Assembly (NCBI GenBank): GCA_016869025.1
Contig: VGFA01000008.1
Coordinates: forward strand, 1 to 64,000
Length of the DNA stretch: 64,000 nucleotides
Source of the DNA: Armatimonadota bacterium
GTDB lineage: Bacteria > Sysuimicrobiota > Sysuimicrobiia > Sysuimicrobiales > Humicultoraceae
Direction of reading: 5' to 3'
In this document: positions 25,532 to 34,293 of the stretch, piece by piece
How the letters are laid out: every line of letters begins with the position of its first letter
Position numbering within the stretch: position 1 is the first letter of the stretch
The notes under the pieces: generated by a model
Told to the model about the DNA's origin: nothing
Databases searched by the model: none
What the model saw: only the letters and a program-made list of their open reading frames with translations
Translations under genes and position numbers: made by a program

Positions 25532-26388
25532 TGCCGCGAATCGTGCCCGACGCGTGGATGCCCGAGTGCCGCATGCAGCGCATCATCACCCACTGGACCG
25601 GCGGAGCGCACCACGCCGGCTCAGAGGACCGGGAACACTACCATGTCCTGATCGAGTCCGACGGACGTCTGGTGCGCGGCGACCACGCAATATCGGACAA
25701 CGTGAGCACGGCCGGCGACGACTACGCCCGGCACACCCGGATGATGAACGCGGGAAGCATCGGCATCGCGGCATGCGGCATGGCCGGCGCCATGCAACGA
25801 CCGTTCCGGGCCGGAAGGTACCCGATGAACGCTGGCCAGTACGAGGTGATGGCAGCGGTGGTAGCCGATCTCTGCGAGCGGTACCGCATACCGGTGGCTC
25901 CCCGCACTGTGCTGGGGCACGGCGAGGTCGAGTCCGCGCTCGGCGTGCCGCAGGGAGGCAAGTGGGATCCCATGGTGCTGCCATGGGATCCGCAGAGGTC
26001 CACGGTCGAAGTGGGCGAGGCATTTCGCGCGAGGGTTGTGCAAAGCATGGGTGGCGCCGCGCGAAGGGAGCGGCTACTTCCGGTGCTCGTGGTCGTGGAC
26101 GGCCGCACGGTCTCGGACGAGGGACTGCTCAAGGGCGGGTCTGCATGGTGCCCCCTGCGACCGCTGGCCGACCTCTTGGGCTGGGCGATCCTCCGTATTG
26201 ACGGTCGGGACGCCACCCTGCGCACCGAGGTTGGGGACTGCGATCTGGCCGCGAATGTGCGGGGCGACCGCGGCTACGTGAAGATCTCCGAGTTGTGTGC
26301 CCGGTTGGGATGGCCGGCTCCTGTCTGGGACGCTGCCACGCGCACGGTCCGCGTGCACTCATTCAAGGGAGAGAGGGGGTCGCGATGA
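25531..26388 (+). CDS. N-acetylmuramoyl-L-alanine amidase (Amidase_2) with stalk domain
   Basis: A 285-aa peptidoglycan amidase of the PGRP/T7-lysozyme type. Zinc ligands are His21 in IITHWTGG, His130 in VLGHGEVE and Asp146 in GKWDP. The C-terminal part (about 185-280, LPVLVVVDGRTV...WDAATRTVRV) resembles the copper-amine-oxidase-N-type stalk domain, probably for wall binding. Like a phage endolysin, it has no signal peptide. The start overlaps the patatin stop (TGATG) and its own stop overlaps the next gene (ATGA), so the three are translationally coupled. Pairing with a phospholipase suggests combined attack on membrane and wall. Confidence 0.88.
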   Translation: MPRIVPDAWMPECRMQRIITHWTGGAHHAGSEDREHYHVLIESDGRLVRGDHAISDNVSTAGDDYARHTRMMNAGSIGIAACGMAGAMQRPFRAGRYPMNAGQYEVMAAVVADLCERYRIPVAPRTVLGHGEVESALGVPQGGKWDPMVLPWDPQRSTVEVGEAFRARVVQSMGGAARRERLLPVLVVVDGRTVSDEGLLKGGSAWCPLRPLADLLGWAILRIDGRDATLRTEVGDCDLAANVRGDRGYVKISELCARLGWPAPVWDAATRTVRVHSFKGERGSR

Positions 26389-26918
26389 GCGATCAAGAAC
26401 AGCGGGAGATGGTGGCGGGTTTGGCGCGGAGCGTGGTGGAGGTCATCGCGCCCCAGGAACTGCCCGGCTTTTCTGCCTGTCAGGAGGCGTTCTTCGCGGA
26501 TGCCGCGGGCTCCCTGGAGGATCGGACCCGTGAGGCCGCGCTGCGCGCGTCTGGCACGGCCGGGGGAGCCGCGGTGGTTTCCCCGGTCGCGCTGGCAGTG
26601 GCCAGCGAGGTCGTGGCGTTCATACTGAACGAGATCAAGAAGACGCTCAGACAGGAAGCGGCGAGCGCAATCAGCGCGTTCGTCAAACGGTGGTTGGCCA
26701 GGTTGCGATCCGCGGGTCGGACCGGTGAGCCGGGCGTCCAGGGAGGACCTGGGGAGGAGCGGTCGGAGCCGGACGCGCCGCCCGAGCTCAGTTCCGGCCA
26801 GATCGCGCAGATCTACGTGCTGGCCGTCGAGACCGCCCGCCAGTTCCGCCTGTCCACATACGAGGCCGCCCGCATGGCCGACGTCACGGTCCGGAGTCTG
26901 GCCGCGGGAGAGCCGTAG
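26385..26918 (+). CDS. Unknown protein with one hydrophobic segment, last gene of the lipase-amidase cassette
   Basis: A 177-aa protein; I recognise no family. Residues about 62-86 (GTAGGAAVVSPVALAVASEVVAFIL) form a hydrophobic stretch long enough to cross a membrane. A basic amphipathic helix follows (EIKKTLRQEAASAISAFVKRWLARL), then a Gly/Glu/Pro-rich linker and a small helical C-terminal domain (SGQIAQIYVLAVETARQFRLSTYEAARMADVTV). The ATG overlaps the amidase stop as ATGA and has GAGAGGGGG upstream. Its position next to an endolysin-like enzyme invites comparison with holins, but the long C-terminal domain is unlike them. Function is unknown. Confidence 0.7.
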   Translation: MSDQEQREMVAGLARSVVEVIAPQELPGFSACQEAFFADAAGSLEDRTREAALRASGTAGGAAVVSPVALAVASEVVAFILNEIKKTLRQEAASAISAFVKRWLARLRSAGRTGEPGVQGGPGEERSEPDAPPELSSGQIAQIYVLAVETARQFRLSTYEAARMADVTVRSLAAGEP

Positions 26919-26927
26919 CCGAAACCG

Positions 26928-27653
26928 CTACCTGCGCGACCGCGCCGCCATTCGCGCTGCGGCTTCGAGCCTGCGCCGGGACTGCCGGATGTCACCTGCC
27001 CGCGCGAGCGCCTCGCCGAGACCCTCCAGCGCCCGGGCCGTCAGGTCATCGTGCCGGGCAGACCTGCGTGATTGGCCAAGCGCCCTTCTGAACGCCGCGG
27101 TCGCCTCGGGTACATCATGCCTTCTAAGGGCAAGCAGGCCTTCAGCCAGGATCTTCCGAATGGCGATGCGGGGGTCGGCCAGGACTGATGGTTCTGGAAT
27201 CCGCTCAAGCGCGCCCGCCGCCCGGTCGTTGGCCCCCGACTCGATCTCAACCTCTGCCAGGAGCAGACAGGCCTCTGCGCGGCGTCGGTGCCACCCGTGG
27301 GCCGTGGCGATCTCGATGCTGAGCTCGATCGCGCGGCGCGCGGCATCGGTGCCGCCGGCCTTCCGCGCCTCCTGTGCCCATGCCAGCAGGCCTTCCACAG
27401 CTGCCAGATGCTGATCGGCGACGCTGCCTGCCATGCTGGACAGCGCCATCTCCAGCCTGCGGCCCAGGTAGCGCAGGGTATCCATGGAGGGGTCCGCGTG
27501 CCCGCTTTCCATCTGGCTGATGAAGCTCTTGGTGTAGACATCGCCGGCCAGGTGTGTCTGGGTCATCCCGATCTCGCGTCTGCGCTCGCGGATCCGTCCT
27601 CCGATCGGAACATCCTCGGGTGATGCGTGGCGCCGTGATGGATGACGTCCCAT
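26928..27653 (-). CDS. Second HTH-TPR regulator
   Basis: A 241-aa protein with an N-terminal XRE helix-turn-helix (about 15-75, IRERRREIGMTQTHLAGDVYTKSFISQMESGHADPSMDTLRYLGRRL). About four TPR-like helical pairs follow, with Ala/Arg-rich repeats. It shares the SFIS-x-x-E helix and PS-x-x-TLR segment with the regulator at 23108 but is about half its length. ATG 27653 follows AGGGAG; the frame is open to 27764. It ends 9 bp from the lipase-amidase cassette in convergent orientation and is divergent from thrC. I see no peptide gene of its own. It may compete for the same operator or signal. Confidence 0.85.
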   Translation of the reverse strand: MGRHPSRRHASPEDVPIGGRIRERRREIGMTQTHLAGDVYTKSFISQMESGHADPSMDTLRYLGRRLEMALSSMAGSVADQHLAAVEGLLAWAQEARKAGGTDAARRAIELSIEIATAHGWHRRRAEACLLLAEVEIESGANDRAAGALERIPEPSVLADPRIAIRKILAEGLLALRRHDVPEATAAFRRALGQSRRSARHDDLTARALEGLGEALARAGDIRQSRRRLEAAARMAARSRR

Positions 27654-27672
27654 CCGATGGTCTCCCTGCGCG

Positions 27673-27694
27673 GGTGGGGATACTTCACCCCACC
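27673..27694. promoter_or_regulatory. 22-bp palindrome at the second HTH-TPR gene
   Basis: GGTGGGG (27673-27679) and CCCCACC (27688-27694) are perfect inverted arms around ATACTTCA, which reads TGAAGTAT on the gene strand. It sits about 20 bp upstream of the start codon, just ahead of the ribosome site, and is a candidate autoregulatory operator. The central TGAAGT also occurs in the inverted repeat at 22742-22775. Confidence 0.5.
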
Positions 27695-27757
27695 TTGTTT
27701 GCTCCCCAATAGAGTAGTCGCTTTCCACTGGCGTGGCTACACCGATCTTCGCGCGCC

Positions 27758-27786
27758 TTGACACACCATGGTCCGTCTGTTATACG
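27758..27786 (+). promoter_or_regulatory. Strong sigma-70 promoter of thrC-lysC
   Basis: Consensus TTGACA (27758-27763) and TATACG (27781-27786) are exactly 17 bp apart. Transcription would start near 27793, leaving a short leader of about 23 nt before the thrC GTG. Confidence 0.8.
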
Positions 27787-27815
27787 GTGGCCAACACCGC
27801 GCAGGGGGAGGCACA

Positions 27816-28850
27816 GTGAAACCCAGTTCCTGGAAGGGAATCATCGCGGCGTACCAGGAGTTCCTGCCGCCCGTGGCCACACCGGTCACGCTGCACGAAG
27901 GCAACACGCCCCTGGTTCCCTCATCGTGGCTGGAAGGGCGCCTGGGGCGCCGCGTGTGGCTCAAGATGGAAGGCAGCAACCCAACGTGCTCGTTCAAGGA
28001 CCGCGGCATGACCGTCGCCGTGAGCCGGGCCGCGGAGGAGGGCGCCCGTGGAGTGATCTGCGCTTCCACCGGCAACACCGCGGCCTCGGCCGCCGCCTAT
28101 GCCGCCCGGGCAGGGCTTTCGTGCGGCATTCTGCTGCCCGCCGGCGCGGTGGCTCGGGGGAAGCTTGTTCAGGCCGCGGCGCACGGCGCGCGCGTGATCG
28201 CGGTTGAGGGGGAGTTCGAGGAGATCCTCGGCATGGCGATGAAGCTGGCAGCGGAAGAGGGATACACGCTGGTCAACTCGCTCAACCCGCTTCGGCTCGA
28301 GGGACAGGCCACGGCATCGTACGAGATCTGCGATGCATTGGGCCGCGCGCCTGCGGCCGTGGTTCTTCCGGTGGGGAACGGCGGCAACATCACCGCGTAT
28401 TGGATGGGGTTCCTCCGCTACCATGCGGCGGGGCGGATCAACTCGCGCCCCTGGATGATAGGAGTGCAGGCCGAGGGTGCCAACCCCCTGGTGCGGGGCT
28501 CGCCCGTGGCCCGTCCCGAGACCGTGGCGTCGGCGATCCGCATCGGCCGTCCGGCAGGATGGAAGGGTGCGGTCGAGGCCGTGGAGGCCTCGGGGGGCCG
28601 GTTCCTGCAGGTGAGCGATGCCGAGATCCTCGCGGCCCAGCGGGCGCTCGCGGAGGAAGGGGTTTTCGTCGAGCCCGCCTCGGCCGCCGCTGCCGCGGGC
28701 GCCCTGCATCTTCCCGAGGCCGGGTTTCCCGACGGCGACCTTGTGTGCGTGCTGACGGGCCACGGCCTGAAGGACCCCGACGCCGTGCGAATGTTGGAGC
28801 CGAAGCGGGTGCCGCTATCGCCGGGAGGATTGCGGGCCGCGCTCGCGTAG
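27816..28850 (+). CDS. thrC: Threonine synthase
   Basis: PLP enzyme converting O-phosphohomoserine to threonine, 344 aa, fold type II. The PLP lysine is in NPTCSFKDRGMTVAV (about residue 60), the phosphate-binding loop in VLPVGNGGNITAYW, and STGNTAASAAAYAARAG is family-typical. GTG 27816 follows GGGGAGG. The first in-frame ATG (27768) overlaps the promoter and would add 16 unlikely residues. It is followed 22 bp later by aspartokinase, so the first and last enzymes of the aspartate-to-threonine route are co-expressed. Confidence 0.94.
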   Translation: MKPSSWKGIIAAYQEFLPPVATPVTLHEGNTPLVPSSWLEGRLGRRVWLKMEGSNPTCSFKDRGMTVAVSRAAEEGARGVICASTGNTAASAAAYAARAGLSCGILLPAGAVARGKLVQAAAHGARVIAVEGEFEEILGMAMKLAAEEGYTLVNSLNPLRLEGQATASYEICDALGRAPAAVVLPVGNGGNITAYWMGFLRYHAAGRINSRPWMIGVQAEGANPLVRGSPVARPETVASAIRIGRPAGWKGAVEAVEASGGRFLQVSDAEILAAQRALAEEGVFVEPASAAAAAGALHLPEAGFPDGDLVCVLTGHGLKDPDAVRMLEPKRVPLSPGGLRAALA

Positions 28851-28872
28851 CCCTGTGGCGAGGAGGGGAACC

Positions 28873-30102
28873 GTGGGGCTCATCGTGCAGAAGTATGGGG
28901 GCAGTTCGGTGGCGACGGCCGAGCGCCTGCGGCATGTCGCCTCCCGCGTGGCCTCGACGCGCCGGGAAGGCGCGAACGTGGTGGTCGTCGTGTCCGCGCC
29001 GGGACACATGACCGACGACCTGATCGCGCGCGCGCGCGAGATCTCCCCGCGCCCGCCGGCGCGTGAACTCGACATGCTCATGGCAGTGGGCGAGCAGATC
29101 TCGATCTCGCTCCTGAGTATGGCGGTCCAGGAGATTGGGGAGCAGGCGATATCCCTGACCGGTGGTCAGGTGCGGATCGTCACCGACGGCGTGCACACGA
29201 AGGCCCGAATCCTCGATGTTGACCGGCGGCGCATAGATGCCGAACTGGCGCAGGGCCGCATCGTCATCGTGGCCGGGTTCCAGGGGGTTACCCCCGAAGA
29301 TGAGATCACAACCCTGGGACGCGGTGGGTCCGATGTCACCGCGGTTGCGCTGGCGTCGGCCCTGGGCGCAGATCAGTGCGAGATCTACACCGATGTGCCG
29401 GGCGTGTTCACCGCCGATCCCAGGATCGAGCCCAACGCCAGGCAACTGGCCCGCCTGTCGTACGACGAGATGCTCGAGATGGCCTCCAGCGGAGCAGTCG
29501 TCCTGCAGGCCAGATCTGTGGAGTACGCCAAGGCGTACCGCGTGCGGATGCACGTGCGCTCGACCTGGAGCGAGGCGCCAGGCACCATCGTTGAGGAGGT
29601 CCCCGACGTGGAACGCATTCGCACGGTTACCGGAGTTACCCACGACGTTGACGTTGCGCGCATCACGATCACCGACGTTCCTGACATCTCGGGCATCGCC
29701 CACCGCATCTTCTCGGCGCTGGCCGAGCGGCAGATCAACGTGGACATGATCGTCAAGGCCGCCAGCCGGGGCGGCAAGGCGGACATCTCATTCACCGTGA
29801 CCAAGGCCGACGCCCCGGTCGCGGAGGAGACCGCCCGAGGGGTGGCGTTGGAGGTCGGCGGTGGGGAGGTGGTGGCCGTCGAGGGCGTGGCGAAGGTCTC
29901 GGTCGTCGGGGCCGGCATGGCGAGCAACCCTGGTGTGGCCGCCAAGGTGTTCGGCGCGCTGGCGGATGCGGGCATCAACATCCAGATGATCAGCACTTCG
30001 GAGATCAAGATCTCGTGTGTGGTGTCCGCCGAGGAGATCCAGAACGCCGTGCACTCCCTGCACAGCGCCTTCGATCTGGAGGGAGTCCGGCCGGTTCAGT
30101 AG
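28873..30102 (+). CDS. lysC: Aspartokinase
   Basis: Phosphorylates L-aspartate, the first step to lysine, threonine and methionine; 409 aa. The kinase domain has VQKYGGSSVAT at the N-terminus and GRGGSDVTAVALA for ATP/aspartate binding. The C-terminus has two ACT domains (about 265-405), with DVPDISGIAHRIFSALAERQINVDMI and MASNPGVAAKVFGALADAGINIQMISTSEIKIS, which bind the feedback amino acid. GTG 28873 is preceded by GAGGAGGGG; an earlier GTG (28855) overlaps that site. No internal beta-subunit start could be assigned with confidence. Confidence 0.96.
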   Translation: MGLIVQKYGGSSVATAERLRHVASRVASTRREGANVVVVVSAPGHMTDDLIARAREISPRPPARELDMLMAVGEQISISLLSMAVQEIGEQAISLTGGQVRIVTDGVHTKARILDVDRRRIDAELAQGRIVIVAGFQGVTPEDEITTLGRGGSDVTAVALASALGADQCEIYTDVPGVFTADPRIEPNARQLARLSYDEMLEMASSGAVVLQARSVEYAKAYRVRMHVRSTWSEAPGTIVEEVPDVERIRTVTGVTHDVDVARITITDVPDISGIAHRIFSALAERQINVDMIVKAASRGGKADISFTVTKADAPVAEETARGVALEVGGGEVVAVEGVAKVSVVGAGMASNPGVAAKVFGALADAGINIQMISTSEIKISCVVSAEEIQNAVHSLHSAFDLEGVRPVQ

Positions 30103-30151
30103 GAATCCGCAGTTCGTCTGTTGAAAGGATACAAACTACAGGGGTGAGGCG

Positions 30152-30826
30152 ATGCGGTACTGTGCCCCCACGCACGACCCCGCGGCGCGCGATCCGCTGG
30201 TGCGCGCGTGCGAGCCGCTCGTGCGTGGGATCGCCTCCGACTACCGGAACCCGGGTCACGAAGAAGATCTCGTGCAGGTTGGGTTCCTGGGGTTGCTCAA
30301 CGCCATCGAGCACTTCGATCCATCAAGGGGGACGCCATTCCAGGTCCTTGCCCGCCATTTCATCCGTGGGGAGATCCGGCATTACCTACGGGATCACGCT
30401 TCGGTCCTGCGCCGGCCCAGATGGCTGGATCAGGTCAGCGGCCAGATCGAACAGGCGGTGGGCGCGCATCTCGGCGAGAACGGCCGCTACCCCGGGCTCG
30501 CCGAGCTGGCCGAGATGCTCTCCATGGACGAGGAATCGTTGACCAAGACCCTCAAGACGCGTCAGGTGGTCCGAACCATCTCGCTCGACGTGGACGACGA
30601 GTGTGGCCAGCCCAGGGTGGACGCGGACAGCGCCGGACGACCGCGGACGGCCTGGCTGGAGGTGCCAGTGGAAGACCGGATGATGCTGATAGAGGCCCTG
30701 GAGACGCTCAACCCGATCCAGCGCGTCGTCGTCTTCTACATCTTCTTCACCGATCTGACGCAGTCGGAGTGCGCCGCGCGGGTTGCTGATGCCAGACCCG
30801 CCCGCGACCTGACCGCTCAATCCTAG
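30152..30826 (+). CDS. SigF/SigB-like sigma factor with truncated region 4
   Basis: A 224-aa sigma-70-family protein. Region 2 is clear (about residues 15-85: [29 protein letters not shown], then [13 protein letters not shown] for -10 recognition), and region 3 follows ([19 protein letters not shown]). Region 4 begins normally ([29 protein letters not shown]) but the recognition helix and tail are replaced by [13 protein letters not shown] and a stop. Neither alternative frame restores a recognition helix. It may not bind a -35 element by itself. The ATG has a GGGGTGAGG ribosome site. It overlaps the convergent acs end by 4 bases. Confidence 0.82.
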   Translation: MRYCAPTHDPAARDPLVRACEPLVRGIASDYRNPGHEEDLVQVGFLGLLNAIEHFDPSRGTPFQVLARHFIRGEIRHYLRDHASVLRRPRWLDQVSGQIEQAVGAHLGENGRYPGLAELAEMLSMDEESLTKTLKTRQVVRTISLDVDDECGQPRVDADSAGRPRTAWLEVPVEDRMMLIEALETLNPIQRVVVFYIFFTDLTQSECAARVADARPARDLTAQS

Positions 30827-32772
30827 ACGTCCTCTTCGTATCGCTCCCGCAGGCCCTGAATCACCGTAGGATCCGCCAGCGTTGTTGTGTCGCCCAGCAC
30901 GCGGCCATCGGCGATGTCGCGCAGCAGTCGCCGCATGATCTTCCCGCTCCGGGTCTTTGGAAGCTCCGCGGTGAACATGATGCGGTCGGGGCGGGCAATC
31001 GCGCCGATCTTCTGGGTCACGTGCGCCCGCAACTCGTCGGCCGTATCGCCGCCGCCGTCAATCCCCTCCTTGAGCGTGACGAATGCCGCCAGCGCCTGTC
31101 CCTTGATCTCGTGCTGCATCCCGACGACGGCAGCCTCGGCCACCCTGGGATGGGCCACCAGCGCGCTCTCGACCTCCATTGTGCCGATCCGGTGGCCTGC
31201 GACGTTGATGACGTCGTCCACACGGCCCAACAGCCAGAAGTGTCCGTCCTCGTCCCTGCGCGCCCCGTCGCCGGTGAAGTACACTCCCGGAATCCGCTCC
31301 CAGTACTCTCGGCGAAAGCGGGCCGGGTCGCCGTATATGCCTCGGAGCATCGCAGGCCACGGCCGGCGCAGCACGAGGTAGCCGCCCGTGTTGGGAGGGA
31401 CCTGGACGCCGTGCTCGTCCACGACCCGGGCCTCAATGCCCGGAAACGGCACCGTGGCCGAGCCGGGCTTCAACGTCGTGATCCCCGGGAGCGGGGTGAT
31501 CAGAACCATCCCGGTCTCGGTCTGCCACCAGGTATCCACGATCGGGCAGCGGTCTCCCCCGATGTGCTTGCGATACCACATCCACGCCTCGGGATTGATT
31601 GGTTCGCCCACGGTGCCCAGCAGCCGGAGCGCCGAGAGATCATGCCGTGCCGGCCAGTCGGCGCCCCACCTTATGAAGGTGCGGATCGCGGTCGGCGCGG
31701 TGTAGAGGATTGTGACGCCGTACTTCTCGACGAGCTCCCAGAAGCGGTCGCGCTCCGGCCAATCGGGTGCCCCTTCGTACATCAGGATTGACGCGCCGTT
31801 CAGCAGCGGGCCGTACACGACGTAGGAATGACCGGTTACCCATCCGATGTCGGCGGTACACCAGAACAGGTCTTCCTCCCTGAGATCGAAGATCCACTTG
31901 GTGGTCAGGTAGGTTCCGACCATGTAGCCGCCCGTCGTGTGGACGATGCCCTTTGGCTTCCCGGTGGTTCCGCTGGTGTACAGGATGTAGAGCAGCTCCT
32001 CGCTCTCCATCTCCTCGAATGGGGAGTCCAGGCGCATCCCATCCAGGGCACGGTGCCACCACCGGTCGCGCCCCTCGACCATGTGGATTGCCGCGGCCTC
32101 GCCGATGCGCCGTACGACCAGCACGTTCCGCACCATGGGAACATCGGCGATGGCGTGATCCACGTTGCGCTTGAGCGGGATGATCGTGCCTCTGCGATAG
32201 CCACCGTCCGCGGTGATGACCGTGTTGGCCTGGGCGTCGTTGATGCGGTCGCGCAGCGCTTCCGCCGAGAACCCTCCGAAGACCACCGTGTGCACCGCGC
32301 CGATACGTGCGCAGGCGAGCATTGCGATGGGCAGCTCGGGAATCATCGGCATGTAGATGGCCACGCGGTCCCCGCGCCGTACGCCCATGGAGAGCAGGGC
32401 GTTGGCGCAACGGTTCACCTCACGCGCGAGATCCCAGTACGTGAGCACGCGCGTATCTCCGGGCTCGCCTTCCCAAAGGATGGCGGCCTTGCTACGCCGG
32501 GCCGTGGTGAGGTGGCGGTCCAGGCAGTTGAAGGCCATGTTGGTGCGGCCGCCCACAAACCAACGCGCTTCCGGCAGTTTCCAGTCAAGGACCTGGTTCC
32601 ACCTACGAAACCAGTGCAGATCGCCGGCCGCGCGTTCCCAGAAGGCCTCAGGCTCGCGGCCTGCCTCCTCGTAGATCCCCTCGTCGGTGACGACCGCACG
32701 TGCTCTAAACGCCTCTGGCGGGGGGAACCTCCGGCGCTCATCCAGGAGTGATTCGATTGGACGGCTGGACAT
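30823..32772 (-). CDS. acs: Acetyl-coenzyme A synthetase
   Basis: Activates acetate to acetyl-CoA with ATP through an acetyl-AMP intermediate; 649 aa, the usual size. The AMP-binding P-loop is [15 protein letters not shown], the adenylate motif [13 protein letters not shown]-like ([19 protein letters not shown]), and DTWWQTETG is conserved. The catalytic lysine that is often acetylated is in [16 protein letters not shown] near the C-terminus. GGAGGCGGC precedes ATG 32772. It is divergent from the amidase gene and may share its promoter region. Confidence 0.96.
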   Translation of the reverse strand: MSSRPIESLLDERRRFPPPEAFRARAVVTDEGIYEEAGREPEAFWERAAGDLHWFRRWNQVLDWKLPEARWFVGGRTNMAFNCLDRHLTTARRSKAAILWEGEPGDTRVLTYWDLAREVNRCANALLSMGVRRGDRVAIYMPMIPELPIAMLACARIGAVHTVVFGGFSAEALRDRINDAQANTVITADGGYRRGTIIPLKRNVDHAIADVPMVRNVLVVRRIGEAAAIHMVEGRDRWWHRALDGMRLDSPFEEMESEELLYILYTSGTTGKPKGIVHTTGGYMVGTYLTTKWIFDLREEDLFWCTADIGWVTGHSYVVYGPLLNGASILMYEGAPDWPERDRFWELVEKYGVTILYTAPTAIRTFIRWGADWPARHDLSALRLLGTVGEPINPEAWMWYRKHIGGDRCPIVDTWWQTETGMVLITPLPGITTLKPGSATVPFPGIEARVVDEHGVQVPPNTGGYLVLRRPWPAMLRGIYGDPARFRREYWERIPGVYFTGDGARRDEDGHFWLLGRVDDVINVAGHRIGTMEVESALVAHPRVAEAAVVGMQHEIKGQALAAFVTLKEGIDGGGDTADELRAHVTQKIGAIARPDRIMFTAELPKTRSGKIMRRLLRDIADGRVLGDTTTLADPTVIQGLRERYEEDV

Positions 32773-32880
32773 GTGCCGCCTCCGGGTGCCTGGTTTGGGC
32801 AGGGTATTCCACCAGGATGCGGCCGAGTCCTATCCCGGCAGGAGAGGGACATTGGGGTCGGTCCGAAGAAGGGATCAACG

Positions 32881-34278
32881 ATGAGTGAGATCACCGACCT
32901 GCCGGCCTTGGCGCTGGCAGAGAGGATCCATGACGGGCGCCTCACCGCTATCGGCGTGGTCGAAGCGTACCTGGAGCGGATCTTCCACGAAGACCCGCGG
33001 ATAGCGGCGTACGTCACCCTCCTGGCCGGACGCGCCCGGGCCGAAGCGGTCACCCGCGATGCCGAGGCGCGTTCAGGGCGCTGGCGCGGGCCGCTGCACG
33101 GCGTGCCGGTTGCCGTCAAGGACCTGATCCAGATTGAGGGCGTGCCGCTCACCGCGGGTTCGTCGTTCCTTGGGGGCGAGCCCTCGCCCGAGACCGCGAC
33201 CGTGGTGCGGTTGCTGGAGGATGCGGGGGCGATCGTGCTGGGCACAACGACGCTGCACGAGTTCGCCCTTGGAATGACCTCACTCAACCCGCACGGCCGC
33301 ACCCCCCGCAATCCCTGGCGGCTCGATCGCGTGGCGGGCGGATCGAGTGGAGGTTCGGCCGCGGCCGTGGCCGCCCATCTGGCGGCGGGCGCTGTCGGCA
33401 CCGACACCGGCGGCTCTGTACGCATCCCCGCGGCCCTCTGCGGCGTGGTGGGCCTGAAGCCGACCTTCGGCCGGATCAGCCGACACGGCGTCCTGCCGCT
33501 GTCCGGATCGTTTGACACCGTAGGTCCCATAGCGCGGTGCGTCACCGACGCGGCGTTGTTCCTGGGCGTAATGGCAGGTGTAGATCCGGCCGATCCTGCA
33601 TCACGCGACGTGCCGGTGGATGCCTATCTTGAGCAGGCGGAGCGGGCACGGCCGGGCCTGCGCGTGGGCCGGCTGTCTGGCCCGTTCTTCGAGTCGGACC
33701 TCGACCCTGCCGCGGCCCAGGCGGTGGAGGACGCTGCCCGCGCGTGCGTTGAGGCCGGCTTCACCGTTCGTCCGGTTTTCCTGCGGACTCCCGAGGAGGC
33801 CAACCTGGCGCAGGTAACGCTGCTTCTTGCCGAAGCGGCCGCGTTCCACCGTGATGCCTATCCGGGGATGCGGGAGCGCTACGGCCGGGATGTGCGCGCA
33901 CTGCTGGACCAGGGAGAGACAGTCACCGCAGAGATGCTTTCCGAGGCGCGGAAGGTACAGTCGCGGGTCATGGCCGAGATCTCCGGTGTCTTCGGTGAGG
34001 TGGATCTCCTGCTGGGGCCTGCGCTGCCCGCCGGCGCCCCTCGTCTGGAGGATGCCGACCCGCAGGGCGCCGCATGGTCCCAGGTGCGCCAGATGCTGGG
34101 CAGGTTCTCCCGGCTGCACAACCTGGCGGGCCTTCCCGCGATCGTCCTCCCGGCGGGTCTCACCAGTGAAGGGCTGCCCGTGGCAGTGCAACTGGCCGCG
34201 GGCCAGTTCCGCGAGGGCACGCTGCTTGGTTGCGCGCGAGTGATCGAGCAGGCGCTGGGATGGCCGCCTAGTGGATGA
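32881..34278 (+). CDS. Amidase-signature family amidohydrolase
   Basis: A 465-aa enzyme of the amidase-signature family with the Ser-Ser-Lys triad. Lys is in VPVAVKDLIQIEG (about residue 80), the cis-Ser in GGSSGGSAAAVAA and the nucleophile Ser in GTDTGGSVRIPAALCG. It hydrolyses an amide bond in the cytoplasm. The sequence is close to GatA, but no gatB or gatC is nearby, so a catabolic amidase is as likely. ATG 32881 fits the family N-terminus; the frame is open to 32773 without support. Confidence 0.88.
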   Translation: MSEITDLPALALAERIHDGRLTAIGVVEAYLERIFHEDPRIAAYVTLLAGRARAEAVTRDAEARSGRWRGPLHGVPVAVKDLIQIEGVPLTAGSSFLGGEPSPETATVVRLLEDAGAIVLGTTTLHEFALGMTSLNPHGRTPRNPWRLDRVAGGSSGGSAAAVAAHLAAGAVGTDTGGSVRIPAALCGVVGLKPTFGRISRHGVLPLSGSFDTVGPIARCVTDAALFLGVMAGVDPADPASRDVPVDAYLEQAERARPGLRVGRLSGPFFESDLDPAAAQAVEDAARACVEAGFTVRPVFLRTPEEANLAQVTLLLAEAAAFHRDAYPGMRERYGRDVRALLDQGETVTAEMLSEARKVQSRVMAEISGVFGEVDLLLGPALPAGAPRLEDADPQGAAWSQVRQMLGRFSRLHNLAGLPAIVLPAGLTSEGLPVAVQLAAGQFREGTLLGCARVIEQALGWPPSG

Positions 34279-34293
34279 GGGCGCGCCCGCGTT

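Noticed and set aside
30778-30826. Frameshift explanation for the short sigma-factor C-terminus
   Set aside because: Translating both other frames over this stretch gives no recognition-helix-like sequence (one runs [10 protein letters not shown] then stop), so a single indel does not explain it.
31828-32751. Long open frame antisense to acetyl-CoA synthetase
   Set aside because: High-GC codon bias produces long antisense frames. The acs frame has all family motifs, whereas the antisense translation has none.
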